A DNA stretch of 64,000 bases from Achromobacter anxifer (GCF_903652925.1 NZ_CAHLAR010000001.1:620001-684000), one strand, 5' to 3'. Counted from the first letter of the stretch, positions 17,268 through 26,573 are shown. Translations and numbers: made by a program. Notes: a model not told the origin generated them from the sequence alone.

Positions 17268-18959
17268 TCAGCCTTGGGCCGGCTGGACCGCGGGACGCGG
17301 CGCGGACGCCGGGGCCATCGCGTCCTGCGCTTCCTGGAAGGAGGTCACACGGTCGGCCAGCAGGCTGAAATCGAAACGCTGCTGGTTGAGCAGGCTGAGG
17401 CCGGCGCACACCGTCGCGCTCACGCCGTAAGCGGTCAGGGATCCCATCAGCACGATGTATTCGCGCAGCGTGCCCATGAACACGGGCAGCATGACGGCAA
17501 TGCCGGCCGCGCCCACGATGAAGGCGAGCCTGCGGCCGAAGAAGCCGAAGGCCATGAGGCCCAGGACCACGCCGCCGCCGATGGCCGAGCAGATCTCGAA
17601 GAACACGGCGATGGCGCCGGTGATGGGGATCAGTTCGAAGCGCACGATGGTGAACAGGACCACGGCGCTGAGCACGGCGCTGACGAAGGCGCGGTTGTCG
17701 ACGCGGTCCCAGTAGAAGCTGGCGATGACCGGGAACACGATGGCGCCCCACAGCGCGCCGACGAATACCAGCATGACCAGGATGTCCAGGCGCATGCTGG
17801 CGAAGATGACGCCGATCATCGTGGCGACGATCATGGTGGCGCGGCCCCACCACAGCATGCGGCGCGGATCCGGGCGGCCGCCGGCAAGGTTCTTGGCGTA
17901 GACGTCGGTCATCACGATGGCCGACAGCGCGGCCAGGTCGGAGTCGGCGGTCGACGACAGCGAGCCCACCACCAGCAGAAAGAACAGCGCGATGCCGAAG
18001 GGCGGCAGATAGGTCGAGGCCATCTGCGGAATGATGTTGTTCATGTCGCCGTTGGCCGGCTCCAAGCCCACGAACAGCGCCAGCAGCCCCAGCATGCCCA
18101 GCCCGATCACGACGGCGCCGTAGCCGGCCGTGGCGGTCAGGAAGGTCGGCTTGATCAGGTCTTCGCGCACCGCGAACAGGCGCTGGGCGATGGTCTGGTT
18201 GCCGATGGCGTAGGCCAGCACCGCCACGAAGTAGGGCGCGCCCTGTTCCAGGATGGCGCGGGTGGAATAGAAGTCGGCCTGGTCGGCGCTCAGGCGCCAC
18301 ATGTTCGCCGACAGCGCGTCGGGACCGCCCGCATTGAAGAAGATGAGCGGAATGATGACGACCGCGGCAATGATCATGGCGGCAAGCTGGGCGAAGTCCG
18401 TCATCACCGAGGTGCGGAATCCCGACCACAGCGTATAGGACAGCACGCCCAGGCCGGCGATGAGCACGCCCTGGATGAACGTCAGCGGACTCAGGATCGA
18501 GACCAGCGCGCCCGCGGCGGTGAAGTTCACCATCAGGCTGATGCAGCTGCCCACGATGTTGGACACCGCCATGATCATCTGGCTGGAGGTGCCGTGCCGC
18601 GCGTGTATGACCTCGGCCAGCGTGTGGGCCTTGGGCGCCAGCTTGCGGAAGCGCTTGCCGAAGGGATAGATGAAGAGAATCATCAGCGCGCCCCAGAAGC
18701 CGTAGTGCAGCGGGCCCGACAGGCCGTACTTGTAGCCCGAGGTGGCGCTGGCGTAGAACGATGCGGCCCAGATCCAGGTGGCGATCATGCTGGCGGTGGA
18801 CAGGCCGAAGCCGACCGCGTTGTTCGACACCATGTAGCCGTCCACGTTTTCGTTCTTCTGGCTGATGAGCAGCGACATGAGGAATGTCGCGCCGTAGAAG
18901 CCCACGAGCAGCAGGATGGCGGTAGTGCCGGATAGCTGAAAGAATTCTGTCTCTTGCAT
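17268..18959 (-). CDS. sodium:solute symporter family (SSS) transporter
   Basis: 563-aa inner-membrane Na+-coupled importer with about 13 hydrophobic helices spread along the whole length. The start MQETEFFQLSGTTAILLLVGFYGATFL is the first helix, and the region GSLSSTADSDLAALSAIVMTDVYAK holds the Ser/Thr/Asp Na+-site pattern of the family. The substrate class cannot be fixed. It is followed by a 40-aa partner gene. The amidohydrolase gene 650 bp away on the other strand suggests a nitrogenous or heterocyclic compound as substrate (weak inference). Confidence 0.9.
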   Translation of the reverse strand: MQETEFFQLSGTTAILLLVGFYGATFLMSLLISQKNENVDGYMVSNNAVGFGLSTASMIATWIWAASFYASATSGYKYGLSGPLHYGFWGALMILFIYPFGKRFRKLAPKAHTLAEVIHARHGTSSQMIMAVSNIVGSCISLMVNFTAAGALVSILSPLTFIQGVLIAGLGVLSYTLWSGFRTSVMTDFAQLAAMIIAAVVIIPLIFFNAGGPDALSANMWRLSADQADFYSTRAILEQGAPYFVAVLAYAIGNQTIAQRLFAVREDLIKPTFLTATAGYGAVVIGLGMLGLLALFVGLEPANGDMNNIIPQMASTYLPPFGIALFFLLVVGSLSSTADSDLAALSAIVMTDVYAKNLAGGRPDPRRMLWWGRATMIVATMIGVIFASMRLDILVMLVFVGALWGAIVFPVIASFYWDRVDNRAFVSAVLSAVVLFTIVRFELIPITGAIAVFFEICSAIGGGVVLGLMAFGFFGRRLAFIVGAAGIAVMLPVFMGTLREYIVLMGSLTAYGVSATVCAGLSLLNQQRFDFSLLADRVTSFQEAQDAMAPASAPRPAVQPAQG

Positions 18960-19606
18960 CGTCTTCGTCCTTTCTCCTTGACAGCGTGTTCATGACGGAC
19001 AGTCATGGCTGCATGAAGGCCGTTTCCGCGGGATGCGATGGGCGGCAAACCCCTGTGACGCAGCCGAAACACCGGGCGAGCGGCCGTAGGCGCGATCGCA
19101 TGCCTGCCCGGCGCGGGCGCGGCAGGCGCAGCCCTCGGACGGACAGCAATAAGGCACACCGTGTAGGTGTCTTGCTGCCGCATTGCGCAGAACGCTGATT
19201 GCCTGGACGTTGCCCGATGCGGCGAGCGATGTTCCTGCCTGGTAAGCAGGGAGTTTGTTCCGCGGCCTGGAGGCCGGGTTTGGGTGTTTCGGCGTTACAC
19301 GCCGGGCCGCTGTGCGCGACCTTATGTCGGATGCCTCCAAGCGACGTGCGTCGTCTGGCGGCATGCTTAATGAGCTACAACAGGCGCAAAGTATAGGGAC
19401 ATACCCCGCGCGAGTCCAGCCGGCGTTCATCAGGCGTACATGCGGCCTGCATGCGGCCTGCAAGTGGCGCGGGCTGCGTCATCGCGATTCGCATTGGCCG
19501 GTATCGCAACATTTAATTGGCCGCGGCGGGCGTGCTTCGATAAGGTGGTAGGCCTGAGCAGAAGGCCATGCCGGCGGCATGGCCCCGCGCAACACCAAGG
19601 CGAAAC
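18960..19606. other. 647-bp intergenic region between symporter and amidohydrolase
   Basis: No credible gene: a 157-codon minus-strand frame at 18990-19463 has Cys/Arg-rich, non-protein-like composition. A tandem 11-bp repeat TGCGGCCTGCA is present at 19441-19462. The region must hold both divergent promoters, but I find no convincing -35/-10 pair. Its codon-free, lower-GC character is unlike the tightly packed surroundings, so a small RNA or decayed gene is possible. Confidence 0.5.
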
Positions 19607-20809
19607 ATGACAGACCGCGTATACATCAATGCCGTCGATTGCGACGGCAATCCCCTATCCCTGAGCGTGCGCGACGGGCGCATCGCCGCGCTGGGCGCAG
19701 AACCTCCCGCCGCGGGCGCGGCGCAGGTGATCGACCTGCGCGGGCATCTGCTGCTGCCGGGCTTCGTCGATGGCCACATCCATCTGGACAAGAGCTTCGT
19801 TGGCGGCCGCTGGCGGCCGCACCGCCCCGCGGGCAGCCTGCGCGAGCGGCTGGCCATCGAGAAGGAAGAACTGGCCGCCGCGCCGCCGATGCAAGAGCGA
19901 GCGGATGCGCTCATCGCGCAGGCGGCGGCGTTCGGCACGGTGGCGATGCGCAGCCACGTGGACGTGGACGCCACGACTGGCCTGGTCAATCTGCACGCTG
20001 TGATGGCGGCGCGCGAGAAATGGCGCGGCATCGTCGATATCGAACTGGCGGCCTTTCCGCAGGCTGGCGTGATGTCCTGTCCGGGCACCGCGCAACTGCT
20101 GGAAGCGGCCGTGCGTGAAGGCGCCGCGGTCGTGGGCGGCATCGATCCCTCCACGCTGGACGGCGACGCGGATGGGCAGCTGGATTGCGTGTTCGGCATC
20201 GCCGACAGGCTGGGCGCGAAGATCGACATCCATCTGCACGAGCCGGGCATGGAGGGCGTGGCGCAGATCCTCCGCATCGCCGAGCGCGCGCAGGCTCTGG
20301 GCCTGGCGGGCAGGGTCGCCATCAGCCATGCCTATGCGCTGGGCGACGTCGGCCTGCAGGCGCTGGACGAGGCGGCGCGCAAGCTGGCCGACGCCGGCGT
20401 GGCGATCATGACGAATGCCCCGGGCGACCGGGCCTTCCCGCCGGTGCTGCGGCTGCGCGAGGCCGGCGTGCGCGTGTTCTCGGGCAACGACAACATCCAG
20501 GACAGCTGGTGGCCCTATGGCAATGGCGACATGCTGCAACGCGCGATGCTGATCGGCTACCGTTCGGGCTTCTACACCGACGGCGAATTGCTGACGGCAT
20601 TGCACATGGCGTCGCACGCGGGAGCGCAGGTGCTGGGCCTGGAGGGTTACGGCCTGCAGGTCGGTAACGAGGCGACCTTCGTGGCGCTGCCCGCGCCCAA
20701 CGGCGCAGCCGCGGTTGCCGCCGCGCCTGCGCAGCGCTTCCTGTTTCGCAAGGGCGAGCCCGTGGGCGAGGCCGCCACGGTCTTCGGCGTCGTCAGCCCG
20801 GCGGCGTGA
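19607..20809 (+). CDS. cytosine-deaminase-like metal-dependent amidohydrolase
   Basis: 400 aa from the ATG at 19607 (AAGG just upstream). Amidohydrolase-superfamily TIM-barrel hydrolase. Metal ligands are visible as HIH (H57, H59) in FVDGHIHLDK, HLHEPG (~209), SHAYALG (~244) and the Asp in GNDNIQDSWWPYG (~306). The DNxxDxWWPYG pattern and HLHE match the cytosine deaminase / N-isopropylammelide aminohydrolase branch, which removes amino groups from pyrimidine or triazine rings. Its last 17 bp overlap the convergent LysR gene. The divergent symporter may import its substrate. Confidence 0.87.
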   Translation: MTDRVYINAVDCDGNPLSLSVRDGRIAALGAEPPAAGAAQVIDLRGHLLLPGFVDGHIHLDKSFVGGRWRPHRPAGSLRERLAIEKEELAAAPPMQERADALIAQAAAFGTVAMRSHVDVDATTGLVNLHAVMAAREKWRGIVDIELAAFPQAGVMSCPGTAQLLEAAVREGAAVVGGIDPSTLDGDADGQLDCVFGIADRLGAKIDIHLHEPGMEGVAQILRIAERAQALGLAGRVAISHAYALGDVGLQALDEAARKLADAGVAIMTNAPGDRAFPPVLRLREAGVRVFSGNDNIQDSWWPYGNGDMLQRAMLIGYRSGFYTDGELLTALHMASHAGAQVLGLEGYGLQVGNEATFVALPAPNGAAAVAAAPAQRFLFRKGEPVGEAATVFGVVSPAA

Positions 20810-21677
20810 CGCCGAGCGCGCGAGCCGCGCAGAAGTCGGTCAACGCTTGCCGCAGCGCGTGCCCCGCGTCGCTGAGGCGGGAGCGCGCGTAGAGCGACAG
20901 GTGCAGGCCCCCAGGCGTGGGAAAGCCTTCTTCCGGCGTGAGCTGCCGGTGTTCCGAAGTGGCGCAGGCGGCGGGCAACAGGCTGATGCCCAAGCCCGCC
21001 GCGACCGCCGCGCTGAGGCTGGGCAGGCTGGGACTGGAGAAGCGCACGTGCCAGGGCTTGCCGCAGGTCTCCAGCATGGCCGTCATCTCCTCGCGGTACA
21101 GCGCGCCCGCCGGAAAGGCCACCAACGGCACGGCGGTGTCGGGCGCGGGAGGCGGAGAGCCGCTGGCGGTGATCCAGCTGAGGGGCTCGGGCCAGTGCGC
21201 GTGGCAGTCGGCATCGACCTCCCATTGCTTGACCAGCAGCAGATCTAGCTCGCCATCGCGATAGCGCCGCAGCAGTTGGTGGCTGAGGCCGCCCTCGACT
21301 TCCACGCGCAGCCGCGGATAGGCCGCTTGCACCGCGGCCAGCACTGGCATCAGCGTCGCGCCCATGAAGTCCTCGGGGGCGCCCAGGCGTACCACCGCGC
21401 TGGCCTGCGCGGCGGCAACGTTCTCGCGGGCTTCCTCGGCCAGGCGCAGGATGCTGCGCGCATAGCCCAGCAGGCGCTCGCCTTCCTCGGTAGGCAGGAC
21501 ATGGCGCTGCGTCCGATCCAGCAGGCGGCAGCCCAGGTTCTCCTCCAGCCGGATGACGTGCTGGCTGACGGTGGACTGCGTCAGGTGCAGGTGTTCGCTG
21601 GCGCGGGTGAAGTTGCCCGTATCCACGACGGTGAGGAAGCTGCGCAGCAGGACTGGATCTAGCATTGGGATGTCCAC
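20793..21677 (-). CDS. LysR-type transcriptional regulator
   Basis: 294-aa LTTR; ATG codons at 21677 and 21665 (MLDPVLLRS) are both possible, the second giving the more usual family start. The HTH is at residues ~8-65 (TGNFTRASEHLHLTQSTVSQHVIRLEE). It overlaps the 3' end of the amidohydrolase gene by 17 bp in opposite orientation and diverges from the ankyrin gene. A role in controlling the amidohydrolase and symporter is plausible but not shown by position. Confidence 0.88.
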   Translation of the reverse strand: MDIPMLDPVLLRSFLTVVDTGNFTRASEHLHLTQSTVSQHVIRLEENLGCRLLDRTQRHVLPTEEGERLLGYARSILRLAEEARENVAAAQASAVVRLGAPEDFMGATLMPVLAAVQAAYPRLRVEVEGGLSHQLLRRYRDGELDLLLVKQWEVDADCHAHWPEPLSWITASGSPPPAPDTAVPLVAFPAGALYREEMTAMLETCGKPWHVRFSSPSLPSLSAAVAAGLGISLLPAACATSEHRQLTPEEGFPTPGGLHLSLYARSRLSDAGHALRQALTDFCAARALGVTPPG

Positions 21678-21777
21678 TCGAATCTATCAAGCCAATTAAT
21701 TTCATAATACTTGGCCCTGTCGCCATACTAGGGCCCATGCAGGGCGGCGCGGGGCCGCCGATCTGGAGGAATCATTC

Positions 21778-22449
21778 ATGCATATCTTTCGCGCAGGCCG
21801 TTTCTGGCTGGCGGCATTCCTGTTGAGCATGGGCGGCGGGGCCGCGGCAGCCGCTCCGGACGCGGCGTTGCTGGCGGCGGCGGGCAGCGGCGATGCCGCC
21901 CGCGTCAAGCAACTGCTGGCGCAGGGCGCGGCCGTCGACGCGCGCGATGCGGAGGGCAACACGCCGCTGCTGCGCGCCACCCAAGGCAATCACGTCGAGG
22001 CCGCCCGCGCGCTGATCGAGGCGCGGGCCGACGTCAACGCGCAAAACTCGATTCGAGATAGCGCCTACCTGCTGGCCGGGGCCCGCGGCTATCGCGAGAT
22101 CCTGGCGCTGACGCTGGAGCACGGCGCTGATCTCAAAAGCACCAATCGCTACGGCGGCACCGCGCTCATCCCCGCCTGCGAGCGCGGCCACGTCGAAGTG
22201 GTGGACATGCTGCTGCGCGCGGGCGTGGACCCGGACCATGTGAACAACCTGGGCTGGACCGGCCTGCTGGAGGCGGTGATCCTGGGCGACGGCGGTGCGC
22301 GTCACCAGGCGATCGTGAAGCGGCTGATCGAAGCCGGGGCCGACGTCAACCTGGCCGACGGCAAGGGCGTGACGCCGCTGCGGCATGCGCGCGAGCGCGG
22401 TCAGCCGGAAGTGGCGCGGCTGCTGGAAGCGGCGGGGGCCAAGGGTTGA
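21778..22449 (+). CDS. secreted ankyrin-repeat protein
   Basis: 223 aa. Signal peptide up to about residue 26 (GGGAAAAAPD), then about five ankyrin repeats (for example GDAARVKQLLAQGAAVDARDAEGNTPLLRA and the final KRLIEAGADVNLADGKGVTPLRHA). Predicted periplasmic. Periplasmic ankyrin proteins in proteobacteria are often linked with catalases or adhere to partner enzymes; no such partner is adjacent. A GGAGG-like site precedes the start (ctggaggaatc). It lies upstream of an unrecognised gene and a membrane peptidase, with a 150-bp gap. Confidence 0.9.
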   Translation: MHIFRAGRFWLAAFLLSMGGGAAAAAPDAALLAAAGSGDAARVKQLLAQGAAVDARDAEGNTPLLRATQGNHVEAARALIEARADVNAQNSIRDSAYLLAGARGYREILALTLEHGADLKSTNRYGGTALIPACERGHVEVVDMLLRAGVDPDHVNNLGWTGLLEAVILGDGGARHQAIVKRLIEAGADVNLADGKGVTPLRHARERGQPEVARLLEAAGAKG

Positions 22450-22599
22450 GCATGGCTTGGTGATTTTTACCTAGGACAAGCTGACTATGGCCGCCGCGAA
22501 AGCGGCTCTATAAACTGATTCCCGCGCGCTGTGCCCATCAGGAATCGATCCGCAATGGATCGGTTCGCGGTTTCTTCAACCGGACGACAGGACAGAACA

Positions 22600-23085
22600 A
22601 TGCAGATAAGCGCAGGGGAGTTGCAGGTGTGGCAAGCCATCGGTTCGGTGCTGGAGCAGGAAGAGCCCGCCGAGTATGAGCTGCTGCCCGACATCGTCGA
22701 AGCCAGGGCGGCGCCGGCAATAGGCCGTCAGCCCGGAGCGTTCGACGCCGGCGAGATACCGCTGATGGCGGCCGCGTTGTTCAGCGTGGCTGCGCCGGTG
22801 ATGCAGGCGATCTGGCCGAAGCTTTTCGATGCGGCGCTGGACGTGGGCAAGGACGCGCTGAAGAAGGCGCTGGACCGCAGGGCGGCGAAAGCGGCTCCCG
22901 CGCCGATGTCGCCAGCCGCCGTGGCGGCGCCTGCGGTGCCGGTGTCGGCGCAGCAGATCCGCGCTGCCATTGCGCAGGCTGCAGCGGCGCGTCAACTCAG
23001 CCCCAGGACCGCCGAATCACTGGCTGACGCCTTGGTCGCGCGATTCTTCGGGGCGTCGGATGGCCAGCCCGGAAAGACGGCTTGA
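22600..23085 (+). CDS. unrecognised 161-residue helical protein coupled to M48 peptidase
   Basis: I do not recognise this protein. The start ATG at 22600 has AGGACAG 7 bp upstream; longer starts exist at 22555 (ATG) and 22531 (GTG). No signal peptide. Residues ~55-95 form a hydrophobic/amphipathic segment (MAAALFSVAAPVMQAIWPKL) followed by a basic stretch (KDALKKALDRRAAK). An Ala/Pro-rich linker leads to a C-terminal helix. Its last 26 bp overlap the start of the membrane metallopeptidase gene, so the two are probably co-translated and the proteins may be partners (inhibitor, adaptor or substrate; inference). Confidence 0.7.
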   Translation: MQISAGELQVWQAIGSVLEQEEPAEYELLPDIVEARAAPAIGRQPGAFDAGEIPLMAAALFSVAAPVMQAIWPKLFDAALDVGKDALKKALDRRAAKAAPAPMSPAAVAAPAVPVSAQQIRAAIAQAAAARQLSPRTAESLADALVARFFGASDGQPGKTA

Positions 23086-25264
23086 CCAGCTTCGCCTTGC
23101 CGACGACACGGCGTTCGGCTTGCTGCTGGTGTGGCTGTACATGGTCCTGGATGCGACGCAGCAGAACGGTGTCGTCTCTCAGTGGCTGATCCGGTGGACG
23201 GACGGGGCGGCGGCGGATTCGCGCTGGACGGCGTTGCCAGACCTGGCGCAGGCGGGGGTCATGCTGGGGCTGGCGGCGCTGATCGGCTATGTCCGCCTGC
23301 GCCGGCTGCTGCGCCGGGTCCGCCCGCGAAAACTGTCGGAGATGGACGCGGCATTCGATGACGATGCGACAGCCATCGCCCGGCGCCTGGTCAGGCGCAG
23401 CCCGCTTTTTCTGGCGACACCAAGCCTGACGGATACCAACGCCTGCTGCGTGCTGCGATTCCCCAGGCAATACGTCATCGTCGGCGGCGGCTTGCGGCTG
23501 CTGTGGCGCAAGGCGCCCGCGCAGGCAGGCAGCATCCTGGCTCACGAGTGCATGCACCTGGCCAAGCGCGACACGCTGTTGCTGATCGGGACGTGGTACA
23601 CGTTCATCGCGTATTGCCTCCTGCTGGGCCTGGACCTGGCGCTGCGCCAATGGGTGTTCTGGGGCAAGGTTGCGGATGCGGTACCTGCCTGGCAGGCGGC
23701 TGGGCTGGACGCGTTCAGCGGAATATTGCGGAACATGCTGGTGATGGGGCTGGTGGGCTTCCCTTCCCTGGTCGGTGCGTTGGTGGTCGGCCTGGTCCTG
23801 CGCCACATGATGCGTCTGCGCGAGTTCATTGCCGACGAAGGCGCGGCGCAGCAGGGCTACCGGCAAGGCATTGCCGACAATCTGGCGCTGGCGGCCCGGA
23901 GCGAGTCTCCCGGTTTCCGGTTGCTCCGCTCGTTTCATCCTTCGGCGCGCGACCGGCTGGAGCGGGTCGTGGCGGGAGAGGGCTGGGCTCGCGTCGATCG
24001 CCTGTTCTGCGTGGCGGGCGGGCTGATCATCGCCCGGATGCTGGCCGCGTTGCCTGCCCCCGCGGGCGTGTCCTGCGCGGGGCCGGGCGCCGGCCAGGAA
24101 GTCTGGAGCGCATTTGTCGCCTGTGCGCAGTCCGACGCGCACGTCTGGTTCGCGATCGCGCTCTACGCGCTTGTTCTCGTGAGCATGGGTTTTCTGATTG
24201 TTCACCACGCCTACAGGACCCTGATGACGCGCCGCGCGCGGCGGCGCGATTGGCGCGATATCGTGCTGGCCGTCTGCGAAATCTGGGCTTTTTCGGCATT
24301 GGGAGCGGTGCTGGGGGGAATGACGACGACGGACGTTTTGACCGCCGCCACCCGGATCGTTGTTTACGACTCGGTGCCGCCCACGGACAGTTTCGACCAT
24401 GCCATGGTGCCAGCCATTTCGGTTGCGGTCGTGCTGCTGCAATTGGTCGTCGCTTGCGGTCTGGTGGTCAGGTTCACGGCCAGGCGCTTTCATGCATCCA
24501 GGTGGCGCAGGGCGCTGGGATTCAGCGCCGCCATGGCCGTCGCGCTGGTGTTGTCGTATCCCTTGCTCAATGTTCCCATGGTGTTGATCCACGAATTCAT
24601 TCCATCGTTCAGGATGGAGCATGTCGCGGGATGGGAGCGCTCAACCACCGCCATCATGCAGGACACGCCGAATCCTGCGGAGACCCTCTTGTACTGCGCA
24701 ATGCTGGTCCTGGCTGCGGCGGCCTGGGCATATGGCTGGGGCCTGATCCGCGGCGACGGGCCGCGATTGCCCGGAGACGTGCATCCGGCGCGGTTGCTGC
24801 AGGAGACGGACTGGCCCTTGCTGGACAGCGCCTTGCCCGTTGCGGCGGAAAGGCCCGCAGGCAAGGCTTGGCGGAGGTGGGCATTGCTGTCGTCGGCAGT
24901 CGTCGCCTGCGTGGCGGTCCTGGTGGCGGTGCTGGCTCCTTCCGGTGTGGCGCCGCCGGCAGCTGTGCCTCCCGTGAAATTCAGCTTCGATTATCCGCAC
25001 GGCGAGCAGAAGGGGACACGCAGTTGGATCCGGCAAGATGACGGCCTCTGGGCGGAGAAGTATCCGGACGGAAGAGTCTGGAGCACCTTCCGCGAAGCTG
25101 GCCGCATGCGCCACAACGGCTGCGGCGGCACCCTCGTCGAGCGGCAGGATGCGCCGTCCTTCCGGATTCTCATTCCGGACAAGGGCTGCAAGACAATGGA
25201 GTTGTGGGCCAGGAACGGCGAGGACGCTTGGGGATTCCTGGGCGTGATGAGGGACGTGGAGTAG
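23060..25264 (+). CDS. membrane M48-type zinc metallopeptidase with extra C-terminal domain
   Basis: 734 aa from the ATG at 23060. The zinc site is H162-E-C-M-H166, with a second motif E255-F-I-A-D259 (ExxAD) supplying the third ligand, as in M48/HtpX-like enzymes. Helices flank the site (~15-32, 64-80, 172-195, 225-248), and at least five more follow to residue ~650. The last ~90 residues (KFSFDYPHGEQKG... to the end) form a soluble Trp/Asp-rich domain, Cys-containing, which would sit outside the membrane. The protein is far longer than HtpX (~290 aa). A longer upstream start (22970) is possible. It overlaps the 161-aa gene by 26 bp. Confidence 0.8.
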   Translation: MASPERRLDQLRLADDTAFGLLLVWLYMVLDATQQNGVVSQWLIRWTDGAAADSRWTALPDLAQAGVMLGLAALIGYVRLRRLLRRVRPRKLSEMDAAFDDDATAIARRLVRRSPLFLATPSLTDTNACCVLRFPRQYVIVGGGLRLLWRKAPAQAGSILAHECMHLAKRDTLLLIGTWYTFIAYCLLLGLDLALRQWVFWGKVADAVPAWQAAGLDAFSGILRNMLVMGLVGFPSLVGALVVGLVLRHMMRLREFIADEGAAQQGYRQGIADNLALAARSESPGFRLLRSFHPSARDRLERVVAGEGWARVDRLFCVAGGLIIARMLAALPAPAGVSCAGPGAGQEVWSAFVACAQSDAHVWFAIALYALVLVSMGFLIVHHAYRTLMTRRARRRDWRDIVLAVCEIWAFSALGAVLGGMTTTDVLTAATRIVVYDSVPPTDSFDHAMVPAISVAVVLLQLVVACGLVVRFTARRFHASRWRRALGFSAAMAVALVLSYPLLNVPMVLIHEFIPSFRMEHVAGWERSTTAIMQDTPNPAETLLYCAMLVLAAAAWAYGWGLIRGDGPRLPGDVHPARLLQETDWPLLDSALPVAAERPAGKAWRRWALLSSAVVACVAVLVAVLAPSGVAPPAAVPPVKFSFDYPHGEQKGTRSWIRQDDGLWAEKYPDGRVWSTFREAGRMRHNGCGGTLVERQDAPSFRILIPDKGCKTMELWARNGEDAWGFLGVMRDVE

Positions 25265-25286
25265 CGGCCCTTACCCCAGGGGCTCA

Positions 25287-25309
25287 CCGGCGGGCAGGAC
25301 GCCCGCCGG
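25287..25309. terminator. hairpin between convergent peptidase and prpF genes
   Basis: CCGGCGGGC (25287-25295) pairs perfectly with GCCCGCCGG (25301-25309) around a 5-base loop, between the ends of two converging genes. No T tract on either side, so the terminator call is moderate. Confidence 0.5.
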
Positions 25310-25325
25310 CGTATTGGCTTGAGCT

Positions 25326-26510
25326 TTAGAACCCTGCGCGCGGCACGTGCACGCGGCCTTCCATCAGCACGCGCGCGCTGCGGCTCATGATGGCCTTGGT
25401 GACCTTCCATTCGCCGTCCACCAGCTTGGCCTCGGCGCCGACGCGCAAGGTGCCTGACGGATGGCCGAAGCAGACGTTGTCGCGTTCGCCGCCGCCCGCG
25501 GCCAGGTTGACCAGCGTGCCCGGCACCGCCGCGGCGGTGGCGATGGCGACGGAGGCGGTGCCCATCATGGCGTGGTGCAGCTTGCCCATGGACATGGCGC
25601 GCACCAGCACGTCGATGTCGCCCTGGCCGATCTTCTTGCCGCTGGAGGACACGTATTCCCTGGGCTTGGCCACGAAGGCGATCTTGGGCGTGTGCTGGCG
25701 GCCGGCGGCTTCTTCCAGGGTCTTGATTAGGCCCATGCGCAGCGCGCCGTGGGCGCGGATGGTCTCGAAGCGCGCCAGCGCGGCGGCGTCGCCGTTGATG
25801 TCGTCCTGCAGTTCGGTGCCCTTGTAGCCCAGCGCTTCGGCATCCAGGAAGATGGTGGGGATGCCGGAGTTGATCATGGTGGCCTTGAAGGTGCCGATGC
25901 CGGGCACTTCCAGGTCATCGACCAGCTTGCCGGTGGGGAACATCGAGCCGCCGTCGCCTTCCTCGGCCGGGTCCATGAATTCCAGGCGCAGCTCGGCGGC
26001 GGGGAAGGTCACGCCGTCCAGTTCGAAGTCGCCGGTTTCCTGCACGGCGCCGTCGGTCATGGGCACGTGGGCGATGATGGTTTTCTGGATGTTGGCCTGC
26101 CAGATGCGCACGACGGCGACGCCGTTGTGCGGCACGCGGGCCGGATCGACCAGGCCGTTGGTGATGGCGAACGGGCCCACGGCGGCCGACAGGTTGCCGC
26201 AGTTGCCGCTCCAGTCCACGAAGGGTTGGTCGATGGAGACCTGGCCGAACAGGTAGTCCACGTCATGGTCGGGGCGCGCGCTCTTGCCGATGATGACGGT
26301 CTTGCTGGTGCTGGAGGTGGCCGCGCCCATGCCGTCGATCTGCTTGCCGTAGGGATCGGGGCTGCCGATCACGCGCATCAGCAGCGCATCGCGCGCGGCG
26401 CCGGGCGTGCGCGCGGATTCGGGCAGGTCGTCGAGCTTGAAGAACACGCCTTTGCTGGTGCCGCCGCGCATGTAGGTGGCGGTTATCTTGGTCTGGGGAG
26501 CATGGGTCAT
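25326..26510 (-). CDS. prpF: PrpF, AcnD-accessory aconitate isomerase
   Basis: 394-aa protein of the PrpF family, which isomerises trans-aconitate/2-methylaconitate so that AcnD-type dehydration can complete the 2-methylcitrate cycle. Family hallmarks are the N-terminal TYMRGGTSKGVFF, DGMGAATSSTSKT, and GNCGNLSAAVGPFAI with the catalytic Cys. Full length. It follows acnD by 63 bp, a gap with a strong hairpin, in the same leftward operon headed by a GntR regulator. Confidence 0.95.
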   Translation of the reverse strand: MTHAPQTKITATYMRGGTSKGVFFKLDDLPESARTPGAARDALLMRVIGSPDPYGKQIDGMGAATSSTSKTVIIGKSARPDHDVDYLFGQVSIDQPFVDWSGNCGNLSAAVGPFAITNGLVDPARVPHNGVAVVRIWQANIQKTIIAHVPMTDGAVQETGDFELDGVTFPAAELRLEFMDPAEEGDGGSMFPTGKLVDDLEVPGIGTFKATMINSGIPTIFLDAEALGYKGTELQDDINGDAAALARFETIRAHGALRMGLIKTLEEAAGRQHTPKIAFVAKPREYVSSSGKKIGQGDIDVLVRAMSMGKLHHAMMGTASVAIATAAAVPGTLVNLAAGGGERDNVCFGHPSGTLRVGAEAKLVDGEWKVTKAIMSRSARVLMEGRVHVPRAGF

Positions 26511-26537
26511 GGGGCAGTCCTGATGTTGGGTGTTGGG

Positions 26538-26559
26538 GGCGGGCGCCGCGGCGCCCGCC
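26538..26559 (-). other. intercistronic hairpin between acnD and prpF
   Basis: GGCGGGCGCC (26538-26547) is complementary to GGCGCCCGCC (26550-26559). The 63-bp gap is otherwise featureless. The hairpin may protect the acnD message or dampen prpF expression. Confidence 0.5.
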
Positions 26560-26573
26560 CGGCCGATGGCGGA

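Noticed and set aside
19441-19462. tandem 11-bp repeat TGCGGCCTGCA x2
   Set aside because: Only two copies and no unit spacing or array features; not a CRISPR or iteron set.
18990-19463. 157-codon minus-strand frame in the symporter upstream region
   Set aside because: Composition is Arg/Ala/Cys-rich and has no motif or ribosome site; noted only as part of the empty region.
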